From: DASVTR01 sp033855775
GTDB taxonomy: Bacteria; Acidobacteriota; Blastocatellia; Pyrinomonadales; Pyrinomonadaceae
Reading direction: 5' to 3'
Assembly (NCBI GenBank): GCA_033855775.1
Contig: JAWVFT010000053.1
Span: forward strand, 1 to 64,000
DNA length: 64,000 bases
The translations under genes and the position numbers were made by a program. Below the pieces are notes generated by a model. The model did no database searches. It was not told the DNA's origin and was given only the letters and a program-made list of their open reading frames with translations. Shown here in pieces: positions 51,109-60,801 of the stretch. The number at the start of each line of letters is the position of its first letter. The first letter of the stretch is position 1.

Positions 51109-52065
51109 ATGAAGAACCTTGTCATCGTATTTTTACTTTTCGTTCTGACGGTTGTTTGCGCTCTGCCCGGCGCGGCGCAGCGGAAGCAGCAGAGTGGGGC
51201 GAAGCCTTCGACGAAGCCCGTGATGACGGGCCAGCCGCAGACGGCGACGACGCCCGCCCCTAATGCTGCGAAGCCTGCGAGCGAGCAGGGCGGCGTGATA
51301 CAAGGCAAGGTGGTTGACCTCGGTTGGGGCGATGCGCTGACGGTATCGGACGCGCAAGGCAAGCAGCATCGCGTGCGGCTGCTCGGCATTGACGCGCCGG
51401 AAAAGGAGCAGGCTTTCGGGCCTGCCGCGCGGCAGAAACTCTCCGCCTTGGTCTTCGGCAAAGCGGTCGTCGTCAAGTATCAAAAGATGGATCGCAGCGG
51501 ACGACCGCTCGGCAAGGTGACGGTCGGGGCTTTGGACGTGAATCTCGAACTGCTCAAGGCGGGGCTGGCTTGGTATTACCCGAACGACCGCGATTTGCCG
51601 GAAAGCGACCGCCCGCTCTATGCCGGGGCCGAGCGTGAAGCGCGCGCCGCCGAGCGCGGGCTGTGGCAGGACGAGACGCCTATCTCGCCCTGGGAGTTTC
51701 GTCAAACTCGCAAGCAGCAGACAACCACCACAGCTAACTCCGAAGCAACGACGGAACAAGACGTTACCATCATCGCCGATTCCGAAGCCGTCGCTCCTGA
51801 AAAGGCTCCGAGTCCGCCGGGCGAAAAGAGCATGCAGTCCGGCCCGCCCGTCAAGGAAGCAGACGCGCCGCCCGACCAGAGCGAAGCGTCCAATGGATTT
51901 CCCAAAGCTCCGAAAGTCTCCGTCACGGGCGATAGCTCGACCAGAATTTATTACAAGACCGGATGCCCCGAAGGCGATAAAGTGTCTGCGCAGAGTCGCG
52001 TCTCCTTCGGCAGCATCGAAGAAGCGGAGAAGGCCGGATACAGGCGAACGCCGAATTGCCCTTAG
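51109..52065 (+). CDS. Exported thermonuclease-like (SNase) protein with C-terminal Ada-like zinc motif
   Basis: The signal peptide covers about 1-23 (MKNLVIVFLLFVLTVVCALPG). The staphylococcal-nuclease-like domain (about 62-190) has VIQGKVVDLGWGDALTVSD, the catalytic-type VRLLGIDAPEK and a following YQKMDRSGRPLGKV and ERGLWQDE. The C-terminus, YYKTGCPEGDKVSAQSRVSF … EEAEKAGYRRTPNCP, resembles the metal-binding domain of Ada or a similar Cys motif seen at the end of many secreted nucleases. A disordered linker (about 205-275) joins them. It follows the broken HNH gene by 14 nt. Confidence 0.85.
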   Translation: MKNLVIVFLLFVLTVVCALPGAAQRKQQSGAKPSTKPVMTGQPQTATTPAPNAAKPASEQGGVIQGKVVDLGWGDALTVSDAQGKQHRVRLLGIDAPEKEQAFGPAARQKLSALVFGKAVVVKYQKMDRSGRPLGKVTVGALDVNLELLKAGLAWYYPNDRDLPESDRPLYAGAEREARAAERGLWQDETPISPWEFRQTRKQQTTTTANSEATTEQDVTIIADSEAVAPEKAPSPPGEKSMQSGPPVKEADAPPDQSEASNGFPKAPKVSVTGDSSTRIYYKTGCPEGDKVSAQSRVSFGSIEEAEKAGYRRTPNCP

Positions 52066-52111
52066 CCGTTGCTCCACATCGGCTCTCCCACCGGGCAAGC
52101 ATTGAACAAGG

Positions 52112-55100
52112 ATGCCGGAAGAACAGAGACAACTGCGCCGCCTGCAACAACCCGTCGAAATCAATGGCCCGCTGATTGATGAAGTGAAGAGCCACGCGGT
52201 CTTCGCCCTCAGCCCTGCGGGCTTGATTCTCAGTTGGAACGAAGGCGCGCGATTGCTCAAGGGCTACAGCGCAGATGAGATTATCGGTCAACCCTTCTCG
52301 CTGCTCTTCACGGACGAGGGCGTCGCCCTCAAGTGCCCGCAGCAGGAGATGGAGCAGGCCGCCGCCGAAGGACAGTTTACCGGCGAAGGCTGGCGACGCC
52401 GCAAGGATGGCTCGCGCTTCTGGGCCAGCGTCGCCCTGACCGCCCTGCGCGACGACGCGGGCGCGTTGCGCGGCTTCCTCAAGATTACGCGCGACATCAC
52501 AGCGCATCGCCAAATCCGCGAAGAGCTACAGTATCAACTGCGCGTCACCGGCGCGATTACCAACAACGCCGCCGAAGGGCTCTGTCTGGTGGACGTGACG
52601 GGTCGTTTGACCTTCATGAACCCGGCGGCGGAAGAGATTCTCGGCTGGCGCCACGCAGACCTGCTCGGTCGCATCTTCCACGACACCATTCACTACAGCA
52701 AGCCGGACGGCACGCCCTTTCCCATGCACGAATGCCCGTTGGTCGATGTGCTGAAATCCGGCGCGACCGTGCGCAATCGCGAAGACATGATGAGGCGCAG
52801 CGACGGCTCCTTCGTTCCCGTCTACTGCTCCTGCGCGCCCATCATGGTTGACGGCGAGATTACGGGCGCGGTCCTTGCTCTGCACGACATCACGGCGCGC
52901 AAGCAGATTGAAGCGGAGTTGCGCGAGCAGACGGAAGTCATCGAGACGGTCAATCGCATCGGCCAGTTGTTGTCTGCCGAACTGGAACTGCGCAAGCTGG
53001 TTCAGGCCGTCACGGACGCGGCGACCGAACTGACGGGAGCGCGCTTCGGCTCCTTCTTCTACAACGTGCTCGGCGAACGCGGCGCGTCCTACATGCTCTA
53101 CACATTGTCCGGCGTGCCGCGCGCAGCCTTCGCTCATTTCCCCATGCCGCGCGCGACAGACCTCTTCGGCCCGACCTTTCGCGGCGAAGGCGTGATTCGC
53201 ATCCGTGATGTCAAGCAAGATGAGCGATACGGAAAAAACTCGCCGTACTACGGAATGCCGCCCGGCCATCTGCCCGTCACGAGCTATCTGGCCGTGCCTG
53301 TCATCTCGCGCTCCGGCGAAGTTCTGGGCGGACTCTTCTTCGGTCATCCTGAGCAGGGCGTCTTCAACGAACGCACGGAGCGCATCGTCGAGGGGTTGGC
53401 CGCGCAGGCGGCGATTGCGATGGACAACGCGCGACTGTTTGAGGCCGTGCAGCGCGCCCGCGCGCAGGCCGAAGCCGCGCAAAGAGGCTCTGCCTTTCTG
53501 GCCGAAGCCAGCGCGCTGCTCGCCTCGTCGCTCGATTACGAAACGACTTTGAAGAGCGTGGCGCAACTGGTCGTCCCGCGCATCGCCGATTGGTGCGCGG
53601 TTCACATCGTCGAGCGCGACGGCACGATTATGCCGCTGGCGGTGGCCCACGTTGACGCTTCAAAAACGGCGATGGCGGAAGAGCTACAGCATCGTTATCC
53701 GGGCGACGCGACACGGGCGCGCGGCCCCGCGCAGGTGATTCGCACAGGTCAGGCGGAACTCTACACGGACATCTCGGAAGACCTGCTGGCCGAAGCCGCG
53801 CACGACGCCGAACACCTCGCCATCCTGCGCGAGTTGGGATTGAAATCGGCGATGACCGTTCCGATGATTGTGCAGGGCCGCGCCCTCGGAGCCATCTCTT
53901 TCATCTCGACGGAATCCGAGCGTCGTTACGGGCCGGAGGATTTGTCTCTGGCCGAAGACCTCGCGCGCCGCGCCGCGCTGGCGATTGACAATGCGCGCCT
54001 CTACCGCGAAGCGCAGGAAGCCAATCGCATCAAGGACGAGTTTCTCGCCACGCTCTCGCACGAACTGCGCACGCCTTTGACCGCCGTGCTCGGTTGGGCC
54101 AAGCTGCTCAGCACCGGGCAACTCGACGCGGAAGCTTCCACGCGCGCCCTCGACACGATTCAACGCAACGCCCGCGCGCAGCAACAAATCATCGAAGACA
54201 TTCTCGATGTCTCGCGCATCATCACCGGCAAGATACGGCTCGAAGTGGCTCCGGTCGAACTCTCCTCCGTCATCGAAGCGGCGATGGAAGCCGTGCGTCC
54301 GGCGGCTGACGCCAAGGCGATTCAACTCGAACTGTCTTTGGACAAAGAGACCGGACTCGTGATGGGCGACCCCGCGCGTTTGCAGCAAGTCATCTGGAAC
54401 TTGCTCTCGAACGCCGTCAAGTTTACGCCGCACGGAGGCCGCATCACGCTCCGACTGAGCGAGGTTGAAGCTCATGCTCAAATCGTCGTCAAGGACACGG
54501 GCGAAGGCATCAAGGCGGAGTTTCTGCCCTACGTCTTCGACCGCTTCCGGCAAGCTGACGGCTCGACCACGCGCGTTCACGGCGGGCTCGGCTTAGGCTT
54601 AGCGATTGTCCGTCATCTGGTCGAGCTGCACGGCGGGACGGTCAAGGCCGAGAGCGACGGCGAGGGACACGGCGCGTCTTTCATCATCGCTCTGCCGCTC
54701 TCCGCCGCGAAGCAGGAGAACGAACGCGAAGCGGAGTCGGAGCGACAACTGGCCGCGACGGAAACGGACACGGCTTTGCTTCTGGACTTGAGCGGCCTGC
54801 GCGTGCTGGTCGTTGACGATGAAGCGGACTCGCTTGAGTTTCTCAACGTCTCGCTCGCAGGATGCGGGGCCGAAGTCTGCGCCGTCACGTCCGCGGCTGA
54901 GGCTCTGGCCGCGCTGGCCGAGTTTCGGCCCGACGTGCTCATCTCAGACATCGGGATGCCGCACGAAGACGGCTATACTTTGATGCGCAAGGTGCGCGCG
55001 CTCAGCCCTGAGCAAGGCGGCGCAATCCCTGCCGCCGCCGTGACGGCCTACGCCAGAGCCGAAGACCGCATGCGCGCCCTGCTCGCGGGCTTTCAATCTC

Positions 55101-55216
55101 ACATCGCCAAGCCAATCGCGCCCGCCGAACTCGTCGCCCTCGTCGCCAGCCTCGCCGGTCGCACGACCAACGAATCAACAATCAACACAGACGACGCGAA
55201 GATTGAGCGAGCATGA
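52112..55216 (+). CDS. Hybrid sensor histidine kinase (PAS-PAS-GAF-GAF-HisKA-HATPase-REC)
   Basis: A 1034-residue soluble kinase: PAS domains at about 20-130 (FALSPAGLILSWNEGARLLKG) and 145-260, GAF domains at about 285-440 and 470-620, HisKA with phosphoacceptor His650 in LSHELRTPLTAV, an ATPase domain (about 750-865; VKDTGEGI and GLGLGLAIVRHLV), and a receiver domain with Asp946 in ISDIGMPHEDGY. There is no membrane segment, so it senses cytoplasmic signals through PAS/GAF. No output regulator lies beside it. A hairpin terminator overlaps the stop. Confidence 0.93.
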   Translation: MPEEQRQLRRLQQPVEINGPLIDEVKSHAVFALSPAGLILSWNEGARLLKGYSADEIIGQPFSLLFTDEGVALKCPQQEMEQAAAEGQFTGEGWRRRKDGSRFWASVALTALRDDAGALRGFLKITRDITAHRQIREELQYQLRVTGAITNNAAEGLCLVDVTGRLTFMNPAAEEILGWRHADLLGRIFHDTIHYSKPDGTPFPMHECPLVDVLKSGATVRNREDMMRRSDGSFVPVYCSCAPIMVDGEITGAVLALHDITARKQIEAELREQTEVIETVNRIGQLLSAELELRKLVQAVTDAATELTGARFGSFFYNVLGERGASYMLYTLSGVPRAAFAHFPMPRATDLFGPTFRGEGVIRIRDVKQDERYGKNSPYYGMPPGHLPVTSYLAVPVISRSGEVLGGLFFGHPEQGVFNERTERIVEGLAAQAAIAMDNARLFEAVQRARAQAEAAQRGSAFLAEASALLASSLDYETTLKSVAQLVVPRIADWCAVHIVERDGTIMPLAVAHVDASKTAMAEELQHRYPGDATRARGPAQVIRTGQAELYTDISEDLLAEAAHDAEHLAILRELGLKSAMTVPMIVQGRALGAISFISTESERRYGPEDLSLAEDLARRAALAIDNARLYREAQEANRIKDEFLATLSHELRTPLTAVLGWAKLLSTGQLDAEASTRALDTIQRNARAQQQIIEDILDVSRIITGKIRLEVAPVELSSVIEAAMEAVRPAADAKAIQLELSLDKETGLVMGDPARLQQVIWNLLSNAVKFTPHGGRITLRLSEVEAHAQIVVKDTGEGIKAEFLPYVFDRFRQADGSTTRVHGGLGLGLAIVRHLVELHGGTVKAESDGEGHGASFIIALPLSAAKQENEREAESERQLAATETDTALLLDLSGLRVLVVDDEADSLEFLNVSLAGCGAEVCAVTSAAEALAALAEFRPDVLISDIGMPHEDGYTLMRKVRALSPEQGGAIPAAAVTAYARAEDRMRALLAGFQSHIAKPIAPAELVALVASLAGRTTNESTINTDDAKIERA

Positions 55217-55237
55217 GAGACAAGCTCGCTCAATCTT
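55199..55237 (+). terminator. Hairpin overlapping the end of the hybrid kinase gene
   Basis: A perfect 14-bp stem aagattgagcgagc (55199-55212) with gctcgctcaatctt (55224-55237). The kinase stop codon (55214-55216) sits in the loop. A T-rich stretch follows (tcttaatcttt), consistent with transcription ending. Confidence 0.7.
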
Positions 55238-55339
55238 TCAGGCTCTCTTAATCTTTAACAGGCTCGTCGGAACTCGCTCTCTCAAGTTCCGCCGTGTCTG
55301 CTGCGGCTCAGTCTGTGGCTGAGAGAATCGTTGTTCGGG

Positions 55340-58300
55340 TTATGGCGCGTCGAAGACGGTGAAGTTGTCCCAACGATTGACGAGGCCGAGGCCGGAGGCG
55401 TTGTTGTACAAGCCCGCGCCCGTGGCCGTCAAGAGCAGGTTGCTGCTGGTCGTGTAAACGAGCGTCGAATTGACGTAGACCTTGATGCTGCCGTTGCTGT
55501 TCGAGACGACGCGCAGCGTTGTCCAGTTGGCGGGCAGGTTGAGGCCGGTGACAAGCTCGCTGCGGTTGCCGTCAATGTAAGAACCGACGGTCAGGCTGCG
55601 CGTGTTGGGAGCAGTCGCGCTCGCGCTGGTGTAAGCGAAGAAGAAGTTGCGAGGGTCAACGACGCGGAAGCTCAGCCCCGTGTCCAGTCCCGTGCCGGAG
55701 ACGCCGGGATGACGGTCAACGCGCGCTTCAAAGTTGCCGCCCGCGGCTCCATGCTGTATCCATGCGATGGCGGGTTCGTTGGCGAGCAGCACGGCGCGGC
55801 CATTGAGGATGCCAAAGGGTTGCGGGCTGGCGGCGTCCTTTCCGGTTTGCCATGCTTGCGGCGCTTGCGTTCCTCCCTCGATTGAGCCGAGGCCGCCTTT
55901 GCCATTGAAGAGATAGAGCGAGTTTGGACGCGAGAAAGAATCGAAGACGCGCGCCCCGCCGGGGACGGGCGGCGGAGCCGGAACATTGACGGGCTGCGAC
56001 GGCGTGCCTTGCGCGAAGTTTGGAGCCGTCGGGTCAAGGACGAAGCGCGGCGGCGGGCAAGGCCCGCAGTCGTATGGAATCCCAAGGGTCGTTCCGCGCA
56101 GCCGCCCCGCGTGCGTCACGCCGTTGTTTCCAAGCGAAAGGTCTGCGACCGCCGGGGCCGGTTGAAAAAAGTGGCTGAGCAGATTGCCGCCGAGAGCAAA
56201 CACCGTCTGCGGAGCAAAGGCCGCTTCGACCGTGCCGCCGGTCGGGCCGCTCGCGTCCGCCAGCGGATTGCGTCCCTCGTAGCCGCGCACCTGCGCGATG
56301 CGCCCGTTCAGGTTGTTGTGGTCTGAACCGCCGATGAGCAGCTTGTTGCCGCCGCCGCTGACGCCGGGAGTCGCGCGCGGCCCCGTGAACTCTTTCTTGC
56401 CGACAGGCACGCCGTCGAAGTAGGTGATGATGCTCTGCCCGTCCCAACCGACCGCGAAGTGTCCCCACTCGCCAACCGCCGGCCCTTCATCGCTGGCGAA
56501 GAAGATGACGTGCTGGCCCGCGACGTAGCCGTCCCATGTGTTGCCGAACAATTGATAACGGCCCGGCTCGCTGACGTTGTAGTTGGAGAAGCCGAAGAGC
56601 AGAGCGTGCGCGCCGCCGTAGCCGTCGGAGAGCATGTAAGTTCCCCCGGCGTTCGTCGCAGGCATCGCCCAGAACTCCCAGTAGAAATGCCCTAGGTCAA
56701 CGTAAGGCTCCCAGAAGTCGCCGTAGTCCACGGTCTTCTGCGCGCCGTCATATTCGAGCACGTATGAAGGCTCCGGCATGGGCGCGAAGGTCGCCGTGAA
56801 GTTGGCCGTGTAATCCGCGCTGAGGTTCGGCAGCGTGAGGCTCTGCGGGGCAAACGTGTAGCGGTCCTGCTCAATCGAAGCCGTCAACGTGTAGTCGCCC
56901 GTGTCGAGCGCGGTCAAAGCGTAACTGCCGTCGCTGCCGGTTCTGACAACGCTGGCTTGCGGGCCGTCCAACTTGACCGCGATGCCGATGATGCCGTCGC
57001 CCGCGCCGTTCGTCACGCGGCCACTGACGCGATGCGTCTGCAACACCGCATCGAAGTTCGCTTCCCTGTCGCTGCCGAGATTAGCGAACGCTTGATGCTG
57101 CGGGCCGATGAGATAAAAACGCTTCGATGCGTTGACTTCATAGCTGCCACCGGCGGGCAATCCGGCGAAAGCATAACGGCCTTCGTCGTCGGTCGTGGCA
57201 GTCATCGTCCGCGAGCCGCTCAAGACGACGGTCACGGCGCCGAGCGCGTGGCTGGCTTCGTCCAACGCGCGCCCGCTAATCTTGTAAACGGAGCGCACGC
57301 CCTTCAAGGTCAACGTCCGATCGCCGTCGAGCGCGTTGATGTTTTGCCCTGTGAAGGTGAAGAAGCTATTGTTCGTCGCCGCCACAGTGTAGTTGTAACC
57401 GGCGATGAGGTCTGGGAAAGAGAAACTGCCGTCCGTGCCGCTCGTGGCCGCTCTAATCGTCCCGCCCAACTCGTTGTGAACTTCCACTTCGATTCCGGCC
57501 AGCCCCGCGTTGTTGTCGTCCAACACTTGACCGCTCACCGTGAACGTTTGTCGCGTCGCAAGGAAAATCACGCCCGGCTGCTGTCCGTTCAACTGTGTGA
57601 AGCTGCGACTCTGCGGGCTGAAAGTGTAGTAGAGCTTCGACGGCGTAACCGTGTAATCTTCTCCGGCCAACACCGCGAAAGAATAAGCTCCGCTGTCATC
57701 CGTCGTCGCCGTCTGCGCCCGCGCCCCGCTCAACGCGACAGGCACCCCGCCGAAGCCGCTGCCGCTGACCGCCACCTGCCCGCTGATGTTTAAGATTTTC
57801 CGCGTCGCCACAAAGTTGATGTTGGGCTGATTGCCGCTCAACTGTGTGATGACACGCGAGGCTGGCGTAAAGTCATAGAAAGTCTTCGCCACCGCCAGCG
57901 TGTAATCGTCGCCCGCCGGCGCGTTGAACGAATAAGCTCCGCTTGCGTCCGTCGTCATCGTCTGCGCCTGCGCTTGCGGCCCCGTCAACGTCACAAACGC
58001 GCCGCTGAAATTATTCTCAACCGACGTGACCTGACCACTGATGGCGAAAATCTGGCGCGTCGCGACGAAGTTGACGTTCGCTTGATTGTTGCTGAGCGCG
58101 CTGAAGACGCGGCTCTGCGGGCTGATGTTATAGAAGGGCTTTGAGAGCGTCAGCGTGTAATCGTCGGCAGCCGTCGTGACGATGAACGAATAGAATCCGC
58201 TGGCATCGGTCGTCACAATTTGCTTCTGCCCTTGCGGCCCCGTCAGCGTAGCGGTCACGCCGCCCAAGCCGCCCGCGCCGGATGTCGCTTGACCGCTGAC

Positions 58301-58942
58301 GACGTAGGGCGGAATAAGCGTCGGGGCCGCGCCGAAGTCGTCCGGCGGGCCGCCGCCCGTGTGGCCTATGCCGACGCGCACGCGATTGCTGTTGACACCA
58401 CGATAAGCGACGCGCACAAGCACGTCGCCCACGTCCGTCAGGTCATCGCTCAGCCGGAGCGTGACGGCGCTCAACTGCTCCTGCTGCGGCACAGGCATGA
58501 GGGCTTCCACCTGCAAAGTGTAGCGACGATGCGAAGCGTCTTCCGCCTCTGCTGTCAAGACAGACAAGTCCTCGCCGGGCTGCAAAGACAAGTTCAAGGC
58601 AAAGAGCGTCAGGCGCGTGCGATGGTCTGCGCTCCATGCGAAAGGCGAAGTGAGCGAGAAAGGCTCGCGCAGGAAGGTGACGGATTCTAAAGCGATGGCG
58701 CGCGTCGAAGTCGCTTCGCTGACGAGCACGGGCGGGCGCGTCTGCGCCGCCGCGCTCGCGGCCAGCGCGCAGACGACCAGCAACAAACAGAGCGGCCAGC
58801 TTGCCAGTCTACAACGAAGCGCAAGCCTCCGGCGGGCTAGTCTGCAAGACAGTCTCTCTTCGAGCGTGTTTGGCAAAGCGCGTCCTCTTATCTGTTGCCG
58901 GGAAGATTTTGTGGCCGCAGGATGAAAGCCAGTCAGGTTCAC
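55340..58942 (-). CDS. Large secreted protein with carboxypeptidase-regulatory-like repeats and ConA-like domains
   Basis: A 1200-residue exported protein. An Arg-rich leader precedes the signal helix at about 47-66 (LASWPLCLLLVVCALAASA). Residues about 67-205 form a beta-rich domain. From about 215 to 720 there are six tandem carboxypeptidase-regulatory-like domains, each beginning ISGQ/VSGR and containing a TDASGxYSF turn. A concanavalin/LamG-like domain follows at about 725-935 (YWEFWAMPATNAGG, QSIITYFDGVPVGKKEF). A second beta-sandwich spans about 1000-1200 (VFDSFSRPNSLYLF … WDNFTVFDAP). It is probably an adhesin or carbohydrate-binding surface protein (inference). The long N-terminus suggests a later true start, but no in-frame ATG is available. 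Confidence 0.85.
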   Translation of the reverse strand: MNLTGFHPAATKSSRQQIRGRALPNTLEERLSCRLARRRLALRCRLASWPLCLLLVVCALAASAAAQTRPPVLVSEATSTRAIALESVTFLREPFSLTSPFAWSADHRTRLTLFALNLSLQPGEDLSVLTAEAEDASHRRYTLQVEALMPVPQQEQLSAVTLRLSDDLTDVGDVLVRVAYRGVNSNRVRVGIGHTGGGPPDDFGAAPTLIPPYVVSGQATSGAGGLGGVTATLTGPQGQKQIVTTDASGFYSFIVTTAADDYTLTLSKPFYNISPQSRVFSALSNNQANVNFVATRQIFAISGQVTSVENNFSGAFVTLTGPQAQAQTMTTDASGAYSFNAPAGDDYTLAVAKTFYDFTPASRVITQLSGNQPNINFVATRKILNISGQVAVSGSGFGGVPVALSGARAQTATTDDSGAYSFAVLAGEDYTVTPSKLYYTFSPQSRSFTQLNGQQPGVIFLATRQTFTVSGQVLDDNNAGLAGIEVEVHNELGGTIRAATSGTDGSFSFPDLIAGYNYTVAATNNSFFTFTGQNINALDGDRTLTLKGVRSVYKISGRALDEASHALGAVTVVLSGSRTMTATTDDEGRYAFAGLPAGGSYEVNASKRFYLIGPQHQAFANLGSDREANFDAVLQTHRVSGRVTNGAGDGIIGIAVKLDGPQASVVRTGSDGSYALTALDTGDYTLTASIEQDRYTFAPQSLTLPNLSADYTANFTATFAPMPEPSYVLEYDGAQKTVDYGDFWEPYVDLGHFYWEFWAMPATNAGGTYMLSDGYGGAHALLFGFSNYNVSEPGRYQLFGNTWDGYVAGQHVIFFASDEGPAVGEWGHFAVGWDGQSIITYFDGVPVGKKEFTGPRATPGVSGGGNKLLIGGSDHNNLNGRIAQVRGYEGRNPLADASGPTGGTVEAAFAPQTVFALGGNLLSHFFQPAPAVADLSLGNNGVTHAGRLRGTTLGIPYDCGPCPPPRFVLDPTAPNFAQGTPSQPVNVPAPPPVPGGARVFDSFSRPNSLYLFNGKGGLGSIEGGTQAPQAWQTGKDAASPQPFGILNGRAVLLANEPAIAWIQHGAAGGNFEARVDRHPGVSGTGLDTGLSFRVVDPRNFFFAYTSASATAPNTRSLTVGSYIDGNRSELVTGLNLPANWTTLRVVSNSNGSIKVYVNSTLVYTTSSNLLLTATGAGLYNNASGLGLVNRWDNFTVFDAP

Positions 58943-59049
58943 TTAAGGGAAAACTCCGTCGAAGCAAATCCCACTTGATAATAATGCCGCCGGTTAGTTG
59001 GAACGTTTGGATAATAGGTTAGCGCGGCGGTCATCGTCAATGGTCATCG

Positions 59050-59988
59050 TCAATCGTCCTGCGGACTTTCGACGAGGTGGCTGAGGCGCGCGCGCGGATG
59101 ATGACGGTCATACGTGGCGCGCATCTGGTTGTTGGTAATGTGCGTGTAGATTTGCGTCGTCGAGATGTCGCTATGGCCGAGCAGAGCTTGCACGGAACGC
59201 GAATCGGCGCCGCGTTGCAGGAGGTGCGTGGCGAAGCTGTGGCGCAGCGTGTGGGGCGAGATGTTCGGCAGATTCGCCTGCCGCGCGTAACGCTTGATGG
59301 TGGCCCAGACGTTGTGGCGCGAGAGCGGTTTGCCCAGACTGTTGAGGAACAATTGCGGAGCGCGTTCCTTCTCGCGGTCGCGCCGCGTGCGCGCGCCGAG
59401 ATAGTGTTGCAGCCAGCGCGCGGCGCTCTTGCCGATTGGCACGCGCCGTTGCTTGCTGCCCTTGCCATAGCAGATGATTAGCCCTGCGTCGAGGTCAACG
59501 TCCGCCAGCTTTAACGTCACCAACTCGGAAACGCGTAGGCCCGTCGCGTAGAGCAGTTCAATGACGGCGCGGTCGCGCAAGCCTTCCGTGGTCTGCGTGT
59601 CGGGCGCAGAGAGCAGTTGCTCCATCTGCTCTTCGGTCAGAAAATGAGGCAGGGGCGCGAGTCGTTGCGGCGTGTCGAGGTCTTCGGTCGGATAAGATTT
59701 GAGATGCCCGTCGAGCATCAGGAAGCGAAAGAGGCCGCGCGCCGCGCTGACCGCGCGCGTGACGGAAGCGGGCGCGAGGCCGTCGCGCGAAAGCTCCGCT
59801 ATCCAGCCGCGCAAATCCTTGCGCGTCAAATCCTGCACGCGCAAGCCCAAGCTTTCGGCCCACGCTTCGAGCCGCGCCAAATCGCGCCCGTAGCTCTCAA
59901 GCGAATTTTGCGCGAGTCCCTTCTCCACCTGCAAGTAGGAGAGAAACTCGCGCACCAGATTTCGCTGCGACATGCTTTCGATGCTCAT
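59050..59988 (-). CDS. xerD: Tyrosine recombinase XerD
   Basis: Resolves chromosome dimers at dif together with XerC. The N-terminal core-binding domain (FLSYLQVEKGLAQNSLESYGRDL) precedes the catalytic domain, with Arg in YATGLRVSELV, Lys in CYGKGSKQR, His-x-x-Arg in SPHTLRHSFATHLL, His in LGHSDIS and Tyr in TTQIYTHI. The length of 312 residues is normal. I use ATG 59988; another ATG three codons upstream is possible. No dif site was identified in the window. Confidence 0.93.
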   Translation of the reverse strand: MSIESMSQRNLVREFLSYLQVEKGLAQNSLESYGRDLARLEAWAESLGLRVQDLTRKDLRGWIAELSRDGLAPASVTRAVSAARGLFRFLMLDGHLKSYPTEDLDTPQRLAPLPHFLTEEQMEQLLSAPDTQTTEGLRDRAVIELLYATGLRVSELVTLKLADVDLDAGLIICYGKGSKQRRVPIGKSAARWLQHYLGARTRRDREKERAPQLFLNSLGKPLSRHNVWATIKRYARQANLPNISPHTLRHSFATHLLQRGADSRSVQALLGHSDISTTQIYTHITNNQMRATYDRHHPRARLSHLVESPQDD

Positions 59989-60002
59989 CGGCAGCAACTA
60001 TA

Positions 60003-60150
60003 ACAGAAAAACAGACGCGGAGACGCGGAGACGCGGCAACGTGCGGACGCGGGGACGCGGGGACGCGGGGACACGGCGAAGAAAGGCGCGATGGTGGCCG
60101 AGATGTTCGGGCTTTATTTATCGCCTCAGTCTCCGCGTCAGCGCGTCGTG
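60003..60150. repeat. Octad-periodic repeat (GACGCGG family) with inverted arm
   Basis: The left part (60003-60075) runs in 8-mers gagacgcg, gagacgcg, gcaacgtg, cggacgcg, gggacgcg, gggacgcg, gggacacg. The right arm ctccgcgtcagcgcgtcgtg (about 60131-60150) is partly complementary. It separates xerD and the haemoglobin gene, both on the minus strand. Confidence 0.7.
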
Positions 60151-60152
60151 CT

Positions 60153-60623
60153 TCACTGCTTATCCACGATGTCCTTCTTAAGACCGGCCAGAGCTTTCAA
60201 GAGGTCGTCCTTCTCGGCCTTGCCGACTTTGAATTTATCGAGCGTGGCGAGCAGATGCTTGACCGCTATGTCCCAATCGGCGTCGGTGATGCCCAGACCT
60301 TCGTGAACGGTTCGCATGCTGCGCCCGATGTAAATGCATGGGCCGCCGGTCGCGGCGCAGAGTTGGTCAAGGACGAGTTGGCGAATCCGCTTCTGCGAAT
60401 CGAGGCTGACGCCGTTAAAAAACTTGCCGAGCTTTTCGTCTTTTATCAAGCGTCCCAGAAACTCGTCGGTGACGGCGGCCAGCGCGTCGTAACCGCCGAG
60501 CCGTTTGTAGAGGCTATCGGTTTGCTGGTGCGCGCTGTTGCCTTGCGCTTGAACGCTCGCAGCGCCACCGCAGGCCAACAGCAAGAGGCAAAGTCCCAGG
60601 GGTAAACGGGCTATCTTTCTCAT
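60153..60623 (-). CDS. Exported group 1 truncated haemoglobin
   Basis: A haem protein of the 2-on-2 globin fold, typically binding O2 or NO. An N-terminal hydrophobic leader (MRKIARLPLGLCLLLLACGG) marks it as exported; the Cys after LLLLA could be a lipobox, or AQA could be a signal-peptidase I site. The proximal His is H107 in RTVHEGLG. Upstream LYKRLGGYDALAAVTDEF and DQLCAATGGPCIYIG are family blocks. Truncated haemoglobins are usually cytoplasmic, so export is unusual. A lipoprotein gene lies 178 nt upstream. Confidence 0.86.
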   Translation of the reverse strand: MRKIARLPLGLCLLLLACGGAASVQAQGNSAHQQTDSLYKRLGGYDALAAVTDEFLGRLIKDEKLGKFFNGVSLDSQKRIRQLVLDQLCAATGGPCIYIGRSMRTVHEGLGITDADWDIAVKHLLATLDKFKVGKAEKDDLLKALAGLKKDIVDKQ

Positions 60624-60801
60624 GGTTCATCCTCCGAAAAGAAGTCGTGCGAGGCAACCAGCGTGACGAACGCGTGTGGCGCGCTCTCCATTAAATCGCG
60701 CGCAAAATAATGTGAGCGATAATGATTGTCAAGCCTTTTCAGAAGAGTTGTTGCCGGTTCGGAAGATTGCTTGCCGGCGACAGCGAGCGCTTCCCGCCGG
60801 A

